Source: Butyrivibrio sp. (GTDB lineage Bacteria; Bacillota; Clostridia; Lachnospirales; Lachnospiraceae). From it: DNA of 17,185 nt. Each line of letters opens with the position of its first letter. Position 1 is the first letter of the stretch. The notes beneath the pieces are model-generated. The model was not told the DNA's origin and ran no database searches. It saw nothing but the letters and a program-made list of their open reading frames with translations. The DNA lies in NCBI GenBank assembly GCA_024688095.1, contig JAILEJ010000212.1, positions 1 to 17,185 of the forward strand. The letters run 5' to 3'. Shown piece after piece: positions 1 to 6,710 of the stretch. The position numbers were made by a program, and so were the translations under genes.

Positions 1-569
1 CATTTTACCCATGCATCCCATTTATTTAAAAGTTCATATCCTACAGGCTTAACTTCAGGTTCATGCTGACCATAAAAAGAATCCTTACATTCCACAACGC
101 CAACATGATATTTATAATCAAGCTTTCTGGCTGCTTCAGTAAGTGCATTTACAACTTCAAAATCAGCAACAGCAGGAAATTCTATAGGAGCATACTCTTT
201 ACTGGTTCCTTCCATTCTTATGGCACCACTGGCAATCAGCACATCACCGCCGCACACATCAAGCTGCATACCACCACATGTCCCGATTCTGATAAAAGTA
301 TCAGCGCCGCATCTATATAATTCTTCCATCGCTATAGAAGCAGATGGACCACCAATGCCTGTTGAGGTAACATTAACCTTCTCACCTTCAAGATAACCTG
401 AATAGGTTGTATATTCTCTATTTTGTACTTCAAGCTTTGGATCATCAAGATATTTTGCGATTTTTTCACATCTTCCGGGATCACCTGGAAGTATTACATA
501 TTTACCAATCATCTCAGGAGTAGTATGCAAATGATACATAAATCCTGCGCCTTCTGTATAATCTACCAT
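1..569 (-). CDS. udp: Uridine phosphorylase-type nucleoside phosphorylase (3' end cut by window edge)
   Basis: The 189 visible residues match the N-terminal two thirds of NP-I family uridine phosphorylase, which splits uridine with phosphate into uracil and ribose-1-phosphate in the cytosol for pyrimidine salvage. PGDPGR (residues 28-33) is the phosphate-binding loop with its Arg. NREYTT (50-55) and RIGT (94-97) supply further phosphate/ribose contacts, and STGIGGPS (69-76) and EFPAVADF (130-137) also follow E. coli Udp. The segment KDSFYGQ (162-168) corresponds to SDTFYPGQ in E. coli. The uracil-specific C-terminal residues lie outside the window, so related purine or broad nucleoside specificity cannot be excluded. 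The ATG at 569 has a GAGG site about 7 nt upstream, and a strong promoter lies at 698-726. The coding frame is open to base 1 without a stop. Confidence 0.88.
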   Translation of the reverse strand, partial: MVDYTEGAGFMYHLHTTPEMIGKYVILPGDPGRCEKIAKYLDDPKLEVQNREYTTYSGYLEGEKVNVTSTGIGGPSASIAMEELYRCGADTFIRIGTCGGMQLDVCGGDVLIASGAIRMEGTSKEYAPIEFPAVADFEVVNALTEAARKLDYKYHVGVVECKDSFYGQHEPEVKPVGYELLNKWDAWVK

Positions 570-697
570 TCAAAACCTCATAACAAAAAATTATTAAATA
601 TTACAAAATATGGCTAAAATCAAATTAATAAAAACTGTTTAAAAAAATAATTTTTCATGAACCGTGATTTTTTTATTCATATTTCGTAATACTGTAT

Positions 698-726
698 ATT
701 ATAAAACATAATATATAATTGGTCAA
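698..726 (-). promoter_or_regulatory. Sigma-70 type promoter of the uridine phosphorylase gene
   Basis: On the minus strand a TTGACC -35 (721-726) and a perfect TATAAT -10 (698-703) are separated by exactly 17 bp. Transcription would begin near 691 and leave an AT-rich leader of about 120 nt before the ATG at 569. The -35 touches the T-run of the hairpin that ends the rimM transcript, so termination and re-initiation are packed together. This promoter makes the phosphorylase gene a separate transcription unit from the trmD-rimM operon. Confidence 0.75.
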
Positions 727-750
727 AAAATAACTCAAAAGTTATTTTTT
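725..750 (-). terminator. A/T-rich hairpin with T-run after rimM
   Basis: A perfect 10-bp inverted repeat (AAAAAATAAC / GTTATTTTTT, arms 725-734 and 741-750, 6-nt loop) starts 28 nt after the rimM stop. Read on the minus strand the stem ends in a run of six T's. Only one G-C pair is present, so the stem is weak for an intrinsic terminator. Its position between the last operon gene and a new promoter supports the call. Confidence 0.5.
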
Positions 751-777
751 TTTAATAAATTCAAAAAATGAAAGGAC

Positions 778-1317
778 TTATAACAAGCCCTTCATAACAT
801 GTATTACCATTTTTCCTTTTTCTACATCAACTTCTTTAATACAATCTTTTATAGCAGGTATAAGGACAGTATCTGATCCGTTTTCTGCTTCTGAATCAAT
901 AATGCTTTCATCTCTTTTCATTTCATATACATCATTTGCACCAGTCTGAATTACATTAATGATTTCTCCAAGAAGCTTGTCGTCTTCGTCATATACATTA
1001 AGACCTATTAAATCTGCTGTATAATATTCATTCTCATCAAGTGGCATAGCATCTTCTCTATTAATTGTAAGTTCTGCTCCGCGCAGTTTTTCTACATCTT
1101 CTATTCTGTCTAGCCCTTTAAATTTGACAATGACAAATTTTTTGAAGAATTTAACACCCTCTATTTCCAATTCTTTTGCACCCTCTCTTGGTGTGTTTAA
1201 AGTTACCTTTTTAAGCTTTTTAAATCTCTGAGGGTCATCTGTTGTAGGAAAAACATTTACTTCTCCCTTAAGACCATGTGTAGATGCAATTACTCCAACC
1301 TGAAATTTCTCTGTCAT
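778..1317 (-). CDS. rimM: Ribosome maturation factor RimM
   Basis: RimM binds ribosomal protein S19 and the 30S head and is needed for late 16S rRNA processing and small-subunit assembly. The 179-residue protein has the family's usual length and two-domain plan. The N-terminal beta-barrel opens with VGVIASTHGLKGEV (residues 8-21) and contains KFKGLDRIEDVEKLRG. The C-terminal PRC-barrel contains YYTADLIGL, LGEIINV, TGANDVYE and LIPAI. The ATG at 1317 has a GGAGAA ribosome site about 7 nt upstream. It is the last gene of the ylxM-to-rimM operon, 56 bp after trmD. In most Firmicutes rimM precedes trmD, so the order is swapped here. Confidence 0.95.
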   Translation of the reverse strand: MTEKFQVGVIASTHGLKGEVNVFPTTDDPQRFKKLKKVTLNTPREGAKELEIEGVKFFKKFVIVKFKGLDRIEDVEKLRGAELTINREDAMPLDENEYYTADLIGLNVYDEDDKLLGEIINVIQTGANDVYEMKRDESIIDSEAENGSDTVLIPAIKDCIKEVDVEKGKMVIHVMKGLL

Positions 1318-1337
1318 ATATATTCTCCATTTATCAA

Positions 1338-1351
1338 AAAGCTTCTGCTTT
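1338..1351 (-). other. Small hairpin in the trmD-rimM gap
   Basis: The minus strand reads AAAGC-AGAA-GCTTT followed by TTG, a 5-bp stem with a 4-nt loop ending in T's, in the 56-nt trmD-rimM spacer. It lies just ahead of the rimM ribosome site. It is too short to be called a terminator with confidence, but it could modulate rimM translation or processing. Confidence 0.25.
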
Positions 1352-1373
1352 CTACTAAAATCAATTATTTATA

Positions 1374-2150
1374 TCAATCTGTTTGCTCTTTATCCGTCAG
1401 ACTTTGTTTCCTTTTATGTCTTCTTAAAGTCTTTTTTTCAGGAACCGGAGGATGATCTTCAAGCCACTTTTCATATAAATCCGGCCGCCTTTCTTTTGTT
1501 CTCTCTATAGATTGCTCAAGTCTCCACTTATCAACTTTGGCGTGATCTCCGGAAAGAAGTATCTCTGGGACTTTTTTGCCCATCCATTCTTCAGGCCTTG
1601 AATATTGAGGATATTCAAGAAGGTTATCGTGAAAAGATTCAGTAAGTGCAGAATCATGATTATTAAGCACCCCCGGCACAAGCCTTGCTATAGCATCAAC
1701 CATAACCATTGCAGGAAGCTCGCCTCCGGTAAGAACATAATCACCAATCGAAACATAATCAGTAACAATTTCTTCCAGTACTCTTTCATCTATACCTTCA
1801 TAATGGCCACAAAGAAATACCAGGTCATCTTCCTGTGCAAAGTCCTGCGCCATCTTTTGGTCAAAAACACTTCCCTGCGGAGTAACATATATAACCCTTG
1901 GCTTTTTTTCAGATACAAGTTTTTTCTCTATAGCTTTATAGCAATCATATACTGGCTGAGCCTGCATTAGCATACCTGCTCCACCACCATATGTATAATC
2001 GTCAACTTTATTATGTTTATCAAGAGTATAATCTCTTATATTAACAGCATTAATGCTGATATATCCATTTTTTACAGCTCTTCCGGTAATACTTGTTCCA
2101 AGACATTCATCTATCATTTCCGGAAAAAGAGTCATAATATGAAAATTCAT
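1374..2150 (-). CDS. trmD: tRNA (guanine-N1-)-methyltransferase TrmD
   Basis: TrmD methylates G37 of tRNAs using S-adenosylmethionine, which prevents +1 frameshifting. It is an essential SPOUT-fold (trefoil knot) homodimer. The family start MNFHIMTLFPEM fits the ATG at 2150; the frame runs upstream only to a TTG at 2213 inside a hairpin, so 258 residues is preferred. Recognisable segments are GGGAGM (55-60), TPQG (90-93), CGHYEGIDERV (114-124), SIGDYVLTGGELPAM (134-148) and RLVPGVL (156-162). At the position of the E. coli catalytic Asp169 (motif DSF) this protein has Glu171 (ESF), a conservative change. The C-terminal tail after about residue 235 is basic and lysine/arginine rich. The ribosome site is weak (AGG about 10 nt upstream). 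Confidence 0.95.
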   Translation of the reverse strand: MNFHIMTLFPEMIDECLGTSITGRAVKNGYISINAVNIRDYTLDKHNKVDDYTYGGGAGMLMQAQPVYDCYKAIEKKLVSEKKPRVIYVTPQGSVFDQKMAQDFAQEDDLVFLCGHYEGIDERVLEEIVTDYVSIGDYVLTGGELPAMVMVDAIARLVPGVLNNHDSALTESFHDNLLEYPQYSRPEEWMGKKVPEILLSGDHAKVDKWRLEQSIERTKERRPDLYEKWLEDHPPVPEKKTLRRHKRKQSLTDKEQTD

Positions 2151-2211
2151 ATTTTTTATACCTATATCTTCACTAGATTTAGTAATTATTTCAATATTCC
2201 CTATAATAAAC

Positions 2212-2242
2212 AACCGGATAAAGCCAACTGCCCTATCCGGTT
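2212..2242 (-). other. Strong hairpin between khpA and trmD (possible attenuator/terminator)
   Basis: A perfect 9-bp inverted repeat, AACCGGATA (2212-2220) and TATCCGGTT (2234-2242) with a 13-nt loop, lies between the khpA stop and the trmD start. On the minus strand the 3' arm is followed by GTTTATTAT, a partial T-run. It may be a leaky intrinsic terminator that lowers trmD-rimM expression relative to rpsP-khpA, or an mRNA processing/stability element. No convincing new promoter is visible between it and trmD, so read-through seems required. Confidence 0.5.
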
Positions 2243-2287
2243 TATTTTCAGGAATACAATATTTCTTTTATCCCTATTAGCCAAAAA

Positions 2288-2515
2288 TCAGACTATTTCA
2301 ACATCCACTTTAAGATTTTCCTTTGTAGATGCTGCTTTTACAACGGCACGAATTGCTTTTGCAACACGTCCTTGTTTTCCGATAACCTTACCCATATCAG
2401 AAGCTGCTACATGTAATTCAATGACGATGCTTTTACCTTCTTCTTTTTGTGTAACAACAACTTCATCCGGATTATCGACTAAAGCTTTTGCAATAACTTC
2501 TACTAATTCTTTCAT
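2288..2515 (-). CDS. khpA: KH-domain RNA-binding protein KhpA (YlqC/UPF0109)
   Basis: This is a 75-residue single KH-domain protein. The nucleic-acid-binding GxxG loop is GKQG (residues 46-49) within KVIGKQGRVAKAIR, and the whole length matches the YlqC/KhpA family. In other Firmicutes KhpA pairs with KhpB (Jag), binds many RNAs and influences cell elongation and division; that role is transferred from family knowledge. The ATG at 2515 is preferred over a start at 2536 because a GGAGG site sits 7 nt before it. It follows rpsP by 39 nt, the standard rpsP-khpA neighbourhood. Confidence 0.92.
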   Translation of the reverse strand: MKELVEVIAKALVDNPDEVVVTQKEEGKSIVIELHVAASDMGKVIGKQGRVAKAIRAVVKAASTKENLKVDVEIV

Positions 2516-2554
2516 AAGTCCACCTCCGGCTACCAACTCTTTTTATGTTATAAA

Positions 2555-2797
2555 TTATTTAATACCAGCCTGCTTTAAGAGCTTATTTACAACACCAGTT
2601 GGCTGTGCGCCGTTGCTGAGCCACTTCTTAGCAAGTTCTTCATCAAACTTTACTGTGCTAGGATCTGTATTAGGATCATATGTTCCAACCTGCTCGATGA
2701 ATCTTCCTGCTACAGGGAACTTTGAATCTGCAACAACGATTCTGTAGAAAGGAACTTTCTTTTTACCAATTCTGTGTAATCTCATTTTTACTGCCAT
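2555..2797 (-). CDS. rpsP: 30S ribosomal protein bS16
   Basis: The 80-residue protein is a typical bS16, opening MAVKMRLHRIGKKKVPFYRIVVADS and containing FIEQVGTYDPN and VKFDEELAKKWLSNGAQPT. It binds 16S rRNA in the 5' domain and drives an early folding step of 30S assembly. The ATG at 2797 has GGAGG about 10 nt upstream. It lies 88 nt downstream of ffh and 39 nt upstream of khpA, as in many Firmicutes, and is probably co-transcribed with ffh. A possible weak internal promoter lies in the ffh-rpsP gap. Confidence 0.98.
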   Translation of the reverse strand: MAVKMRLHRIGKKKVPFYRIVVADSKFPVAGRFIEQVGTYDPNTDPSTVKFDEELAKKWLSNGAQPTGVVNKLLKQAGIK

Positions 2798-2834
2798 TTT
2801 TTTAAATCCTCCATTTAAATAAATAAAAAAATAA

Positions 2835-2863
2835 ATAATATTCTATATATATAATTACAGCAA
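2835..2863 (-). promoter_or_regulatory. Possible internal promoter ahead of rpsP
   Basis: On the minus strand TTGCTG (2858-2863) and TATTAT (2835-2840) are 17 bp apart in the 88-bp ffh-rpsP gap. The -10 matches consensus at five of six bases but the -35 only at three, and the gap is so AT-rich that chance matches are likely. If real, it would boost ribosomal gene output independently of ylxM-ffh. Confidence 0.3.
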
Positions 2864-2885
2864 ATAGGCTGCATAATATATCCTG

Positions 2886-4262
2886 TTAAAAAAACTTACG
2901 TCCTCCACCAAGTCTTCCAAGGTTTCCAAGTCCGCCGAAACGTCCTTTCTTTCCACCCATAAGTCCTGGCATCTGTTTCATCATCTTCTGCATCTGGTCA
3001 AACTGTTTAATAAATCTGTTAACCTCAGCAATGTCATTACCTGAGCCTTTTGCAATTCTGTGCTTTCTCTGAGGATTCATAAGCTTTGGATTAGCTCTTT
3101 CCTCTGGTGTCATAGAAAGTACAATTGCTTCGATTCTTGCAAGCTGTTTCTCATCAGGAAGCTGATCATCACTAATCTTTCCCATACCTGGAAGCATTCC
3201 CATTATACTTGCAAGGCCACCCATATTTCTCATCTGCTTCATGCTTTCAAGGTACATGTTAAAATCAAACTTACCTTTTTTAAGCTTGGCAGCCATTTCC
3301 TTTTCTTTGGCTTCATCCATTTCTATATTGGATGCCTGAACCTTATCGATGAGAGTAAGTACATCTCCCATTCCAAGGATTCTGCTTGCCATTCTATCCG
3401 GATAAAACTGTTCAAGATCTGAGAGCTTTTCTCCCATACCTATGTACAGGATAGGCTTTCCGGTAACCTGTCTTGTTGACAGAGCTGCACCACCTCTTGT
3501 GTCACCATCAAGCTTTGAAAGAATAATTCCATCAACGCCAATTTTATTATTAAACTCAGTTGCCACATTAACGGCATCCTGACCAGTCATAGCATCTACA
3601 ACAAGAAGTGTCTGATGAACTTCAACAGCTGCTTTGATATCCTGCAACTCCTGCATCATAGCTTCATCAATCTGAAGTCGACCTGCAGTATCGATAATAA
3701 CAACATTCTTATTATTCTTCTGAGCATACTCAATTGACTGCTTTGCTATCTCAACAGGACTCACATCACTGCCAAGACTAAAACAATCAACATCCTGTTT
3801 CTTTGCATTTACCTGCAACTGATCAATAGCGGCAGGTCTGTATATATCAGCTGCAACAAGAAGCGGTGTCTTACCCTTAAGTTTAACCTTACCAGCAATC
3901 TTGGCTGCAGTTGTTGTTTTACCAGCACCCTGAAGACCGCACATCATAATAACGGTTATTGCTTTACCAGGCTGAAACTGAATTTCAGTAGTTTCAGCTC
4001 CCATAAGACTGACCATTTCTTCATTAACAATCTTTACAACCATCTGTGCAGGATTAAGACCATTCATAACATCCTGACCGATTGCTCTTTCCTGTACTGA
4101 AGAAACAAATTGTTTAACAACCTTGAAGTTAACATCAGCTTCAAGTAAAGCCATCTTAACTTCTTTCATTGCAACTTTTACATCGTCTTCGGTAAGTTTC
4201 CCCTTACCTCTGAGATTTTTAAATACGTTCTGTAGTTTATCTGTCAGACTTTCAAAAGCCAT
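2886..4262 (-). CDS. ffh: Signal recognition particle protein Ffh (SRP54)
   Basis: Ffh binds signal sequences emerging from the ribosome, associates with SRP RNA and docks with FtsY for delivery to SecYEG. The 458 residues show the N domain (about 1-95), the GTPase domain with P-loop GLQGAGKT (109-116), DTAGR (191-195) and SKLDGD (249-254), and the methionine-rich M domain (about 300-458). The SRP-RNA binding segment RIAKGSGNDIAEVNRF is followed by MQKMMKQMPGLMGG and a glycine-rich tail. The start codon overlaps the ylxM stop by one base (TAATG), with GGAGG 10 nt upstream inside ylxM, which suggests translational coupling. Its membrane receptor gene ftsY is about 5 kb upstream. Confidence 0.98.
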   Translation of the reverse strand: MAFESLTDKLQNVFKNLRGKGKLTEDDVKVAMKEVKMALLEADVNFKVVKQFVSSVQERAIGQDVMNGLNPAQMVVKIVNEEMVSLMGAETTEIQFQPGKAITVIMMCGLQGAGKTTTAAKIAGKVKLKGKTPLLVAADIYRPAAIDQLQVNAKKQDVDCFSLGSDVSPVEIAKQSIEYAQKNNKNVVIIDTAGRLQIDEAMMQELQDIKAAVEVHQTLLVVDAMTGQDAVNVATEFNNKIGVDGIILSKLDGDTRGGAALSTRQVTGKPILYIGMGEKLSDLEQFYPDRMASRILGMGDVLTLIDKVQASNIEMDEAKEKEMAAKLKKGKFDFNMYLESMKQMRNMGGLASIMGMLPGMGKISDDQLPDEKQLARIEAIVLSMTPEERANPKLMNPQRKHRIAKGSGNDIAEVNRFIKQFDQMQKMMKQMPGLMGGKKGRFGGLGNLGRLGGGRKFF

Positions 4263-4606
4263 TAAGACAGTTCCTCCAAAATTTTATTAGCTATAGAATC
4301 AAGTTGAACAGAAATATCTGTTCCACTAATTTGCGGGTTCTGTGAAAGCTCCGAAAGCATTTTTACATCCTGACGAATGCCCTCATATCTTTGAATCATG
4401 TGAAGCTTATCTTCATAAGATTCAAGTATCTTATTACATCTCTTTATGAGATCATGTACTCCTTGCTTACTGATTCCATATTCATCGGCAATCTCTGTAA
4501 GAGACAGATCATTATATACAGCATCTTCAAAAACTTTTCTCTGATGCTCTGTCAAAAGCTCTCCATAAAAATCATATAACAGACCTTGTTTTACAATTTT
4601 CTCCAT
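4262..4606 (-). CDS. ylxM: SRP-associated HTH protein YlxM/p13
   Basis: This 114-residue protein belongs to the UPF0122 (YlxM/p13) family encoded directly before ffh in many Firmicutes. Residues about 18-60 form a sigma-70 region 4-like helix-turn-helix (LTEHQRKVFEDAVYNDLSL, then EIADEYGISKQGVHDLIKR). Family reports tie it to SRP, including modulation of SRP GTPase or RNA interaction in streptococci, although the fold also suggests DNA binding. The ATG at 4606 is preceded by GGAG at 7 nt. It is the first gene after a strong promoter and shares the TAATG junction with ffh. Confidence 0.93.
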   Translation of the reverse strand: MEKIVKQGLLYDFYGELLTEHQRKVFEDAVYNDLSLTEIADEYGISKQGVHDLIKRCNKILESYEDKLHMIQRYEGIRQDVKMLSELSQNPQISGTDISVQLDSIANKILEELS

Positions 4607-4632
4607 GGCCAGGCTCCTAACTTAAGTAATTT

Positions 4633-4669
4633 AATAAGACACGATTAGTATAATACATCGTGTCTTATT
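4633..4669. promoter_or_regulatory. Perfect 13-bp inverted repeat centred on the ylxM -10 (candidate operator)
   Basis: Arms AATAAGACACGAT (4633-4645) and ATCGTGTCTTATT (4657-4669) are perfectly complementary around an 11-bp centre that contains the -10. The predicted start point falls inside one arm, so the promoter's own transcript would not contain the hairpin. A DNA-binding operator is therefore more likely than an RNA element for this promoter. The repeat could still form a hairpin in read-through RNA from the AraC gene upstream, but neither side has a convincing T-run. The cognate regulator is unknown. Confidence 0.6.
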
Positions 4670-4678
4670 TGTTGTCAA
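4650..4678 (-). promoter_or_regulatory. Promoter of the ylxM-ffh-rpsP-khpA-trmD-rimM operon
   Basis: The minus strand has a perfect TTGACA -35 (4673-4678), a 17-bp spacer and a TATTAT -10 (4650-4655). Transcription should start near 4643, about 40 nt before the ylxM ATG. The -10 lies in the centre of a perfect 13-bp inverted repeat, and the -35 is part of one arm of a second inverted repeat, so the promoter looks built for repression or another form of control. Confidence 0.75.
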
Positions 4679-4693
4679 GTATTTTTACTTGAC
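4674..4693. repeat. Inverted repeat overlapping the ylxM -35
   Basis: GTCAAGTA (4674-4681) and TACTTGAC (4686-4693) form a perfect 8-bp stem around TTTT. It starts seven bases after the AraC gene stop, and one arm supplies most of the TTGACA -35. It could act as a 3' end hairpin for the upstream gene or as a second regulator site. Confidence 0.5.
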
Positions 4694-4699
4694 TTATTA

Positions 4700-5599
4700 T
4701 TATTTTTTTATTGTTTGCGATGGAAGGCTTCCCAACTGATTTTTATAGGCTCTTGTAAAAGAGGAATAATCATGAAAACCTGCTTCAAGCGCTGCTGTTG
4801 TTGACGGCATGCCAGATATTATAAGATCTCTTGCCTTTAATATTCTCTTTTCAGTAACATACTGATGAATTGAATAACCAGTTTCAGCCCTGAATATACG
4901 CATCATATGATACTTACTCATAAAAAAGTTATCCGCAAGATAATCTATAGAAAGATTCTTATCAAGATTTGCATTTATATATTCAATTATTTCAATTATC
5001 TTGCTGTTATACTGAGCCTCCGGATAAAAAGAATATTTTGATTCCTTGCAAGCCTTATTAAATTCAATCAAAAAGGAAATCATATTAAGTCTGGTAATAA
5101 GAGGACCAGCATAATCTTTTTCTTCATTTGAAATATTCTTTTCTATATTAAGAAGTTTATCATATAATGCTGCACTTATCCCAGCCGGGAATCTTACAAC
5201 ATTTGTTTTTAACTCTTTGGCATTGTTAAAGCAGTCAAGAAGACTAAATCTTGTATCCTCATTATCACCACCGCAAAGACCAAGCAGGAAATCATGATCG
5301 ATATATATTATTATCCTCTCATATTCTTCTCTACTGTCAACAACCGGTTTATGTATATCAAACTGATTTACAATTACAAAATCAAAGGGCTTTAATTCAT
5401 ACTTCTTTCCCTCAATAAGGTAATCTGATTTACCTTTCAAAAAAAGCAGGAGCTTATCAAACTCATGATAATGATAAGAATACTCCTGCTTTTTTTTATC
5501 GGACAGATGGAAATACCTGAATTCCTGATTCAGGTATCCCTTCTGCTCATATACTCCATCTTTTACAAATTCAGCATCAAGACTTTCATTTGTGTTCAT
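4700..5599 (-). CDS. AraC-family transcriptional regulator with cupin sensor domain
   Basis: The 299-residue protein has an N-terminal cupin-type domain (about 25-115, with HYHEFDKLLLFLKG at 43-56 and the NQFDIHKP motif at 78-85). The C-terminal AraC/XylS double helix-turn-helix spans about 205-297 (LSIDYLADNFFMSKYHMMRIF, then AALEAGFHDYSSFTRAYK). The HxH cupin is the usual sugar or small-ligand sensor of this class, but no ligand can be inferred. It starts only 16 nt after the GH25 stop, with AGAGG about 10 nt upstream overlapping that stop, so the two are probably co-transcribed. A role controlling the GH25 gene or a distant carbohydrate locus is plausible but unproven. Confidence 0.88.
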   Translation of the reverse strand: MNTNESLDAEFVKDGVYEQKGYLNQEFRYFHLSDKKKQEYSYHYHEFDKLLLFLKGKSDYLIEGKKYELKPFDFVIVNQFDIHKPVVDSREEYERIIIYIDHDFLLGLCGGDNEDTRFSLLDCFNNAKELKTNVVRFPAGISAALYDKLLNIEKNISNEEKDYAGPLITRLNMISFLIEFNKACKESKYSFYPEAQYNSKIIEIIEYINANLDKNLSIDYLADNFFMSKYHMMRIFRAETGYSIHQYVTEKRILKARDLIISGMPSTTAALEAGFHDYSSFTRAYKNQLGSLPSQTIKK

Positions 5600-5615
5600 A
5601 CCTAAAATACCTCTG

Positions 5616-6710
5616 TCAAGGCGTATAATCTGTGACCGAAATATTCAGATCAACATCGCCATCAATTCCGTCAATTACACCCTCAGATGAATACTGCCAG
5701 ATATCAAATGCATATGGATAGTACTGTTCAGTTCCATAATATGCAATCCAAACCTCATAATCAGTAAGCTGAGTCATATCAAGAAGAAGTGTAAATGATT
5801 TTACATTTCCATATATCATTGGAGTGTAACCAGCTGTACTGACCATTTCACAAAAAGCTTTCGCACATTCAGTATAAGTTTCCTGAGACAAACCACTCGT
5901 TCTTGATTCACTTGATTCAGTTGATTCAACATCAAGAACAATAGGATATGTGATGTTATATGGTTCTATAAGATCAAGAACAAACTGAGCTTCTTCTTTG
6001 GCCTCTTCTACTGTAATCGCCTGAGTATAGAAATAAACACCCACATCTATTCCATTTTCAATAGCACCTTCTATATTAGTGACAAAATTATCATCTTCAA
6101 GAAGAGCTCCTTCTGTAGAACCTCTAAGTCCAACTCTTATAAATGCATACTTAACACCTGCTGCAGCAACCTTTTCCCAGTCAATTTCACCCTGGAACTT
6201 CGAAACATCAATTCCTAATTCTCCACTTACCGCAGAATCAGTACCTGTGTATGACATTATTCCATTTTCTGATAGAGTAAAGTCTTCAGAATTAAATCCA
6301 TTTGCAGCAAGTTCATCAGTAATAGGAAAGAAATAATAATTACCTGAATCTGCAACTACAAGCTGATCAGTAAACATTGCCCTTATAGCTGCAATTGTTG
6401 ACTGTCCGGAAGTCAGCAGACTTTTAAACTGCTCAAGAATGGATTTTTTTGTCTCTGATTCTGCTTCAGCTACAGCCTCATCAATCATTTGCTGAGTCTG
6501 AGAAGTTGTATAATAACCTTCCTGATTGATAGTATCCAATTCACTTTTTATTGCTTCTTCTTCTTTTCTAAGCTGTGCATTTGTAAGCAAAAGTGCTATA
6601 CAAAAAGACAATGCAAGCAGTGCTACAAGACTTAGAAAAATAACTGATATTATATTACGAGTACTTCTACTCTTTTTCTTTATTCTCTTATCTGAATTAT
6701 ATTTATTCAA
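5616..6710 (-). CDS. Membrane-anchored GH25 lysozyme-like muramidase
   Basis: GH25 enzymes cut the beta-1,4 bond between N-acetylmuramic acid and N-acetylglucosamine in peptidoglycan. Residues 1-18 are basic and cytosolic, 19-44 form one membrane segment, and 45-115 are charged and probably coiled-coil, holding the enzyme outside the membrane. The catalytic domain (about 163-360) starts GIDVSKFQG (Asp168), has VLDVES with the family DxE pair Asp260/Glu262, DIWQYSSEG (336-344) and a terminal DGDVDLN. The key acidic residues are present, so activity is expected. The start is TTG at 6710, chosen because AGGAGGG lies about 5 nt upstream and no nearby in-frame ATG exists. A housekeeping wall-remodelling role is more likely than a phage lysin because no holin or phage gene is adjacent. 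Confidence 0.9.
   Translation of the reverse strand: MNKYNSDKRIKKKSRSTRNIISVIFLSLVALLALSFCIALLLTNAQLRKEEEAIKSELDTINQEGYYTTSQTQQMIDEAVAEAESETKKSILEQFKSLLTSGQSTIAAIRAMFTDQLVVADSGNYYFFPITDELAANGFNSEDFTLSENGIMSYTGTDSAVSGELGIDVSKFQGEIDWEKVAAAGVKYAFIRVGLRGSTEGALLEDDNFVTNIEGAIENGIDVGVYFYTQAITVEEAKEEAQFVLDLIEPYNITYPIVLDVESTESSESRTSGLSQETYTECAKAFCEMVSTAGYTPMIYGNVKSFTLLLDMTQLTDYEVWIAYYGTEQYYPYAFDIWQYSSEGVIDGIDGDVDLNISVTDYTP

Noticed and set aside
639..680. Possible 13-codon upstream ORF in the uridine phosphorylase leader (minus strand)
   Set aside because: It has an ATG and stop but no ribosome site, and its composition is just the A/T-rich leader.
2013..2747. 244-codon plus-strand frame across trmD, khpA and rpsP
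   Set aside because: It runs antisense through three well-conserved genes and their spacers, so it is a shadow frame.
5616..6710. Prophage remnant suggested by the GH25 lysozyme
   Set aside because: No holin, integrase, tail or attachment-site signal is nearby, and the enzyme has a membrane anchor unlike typical phage lysins.
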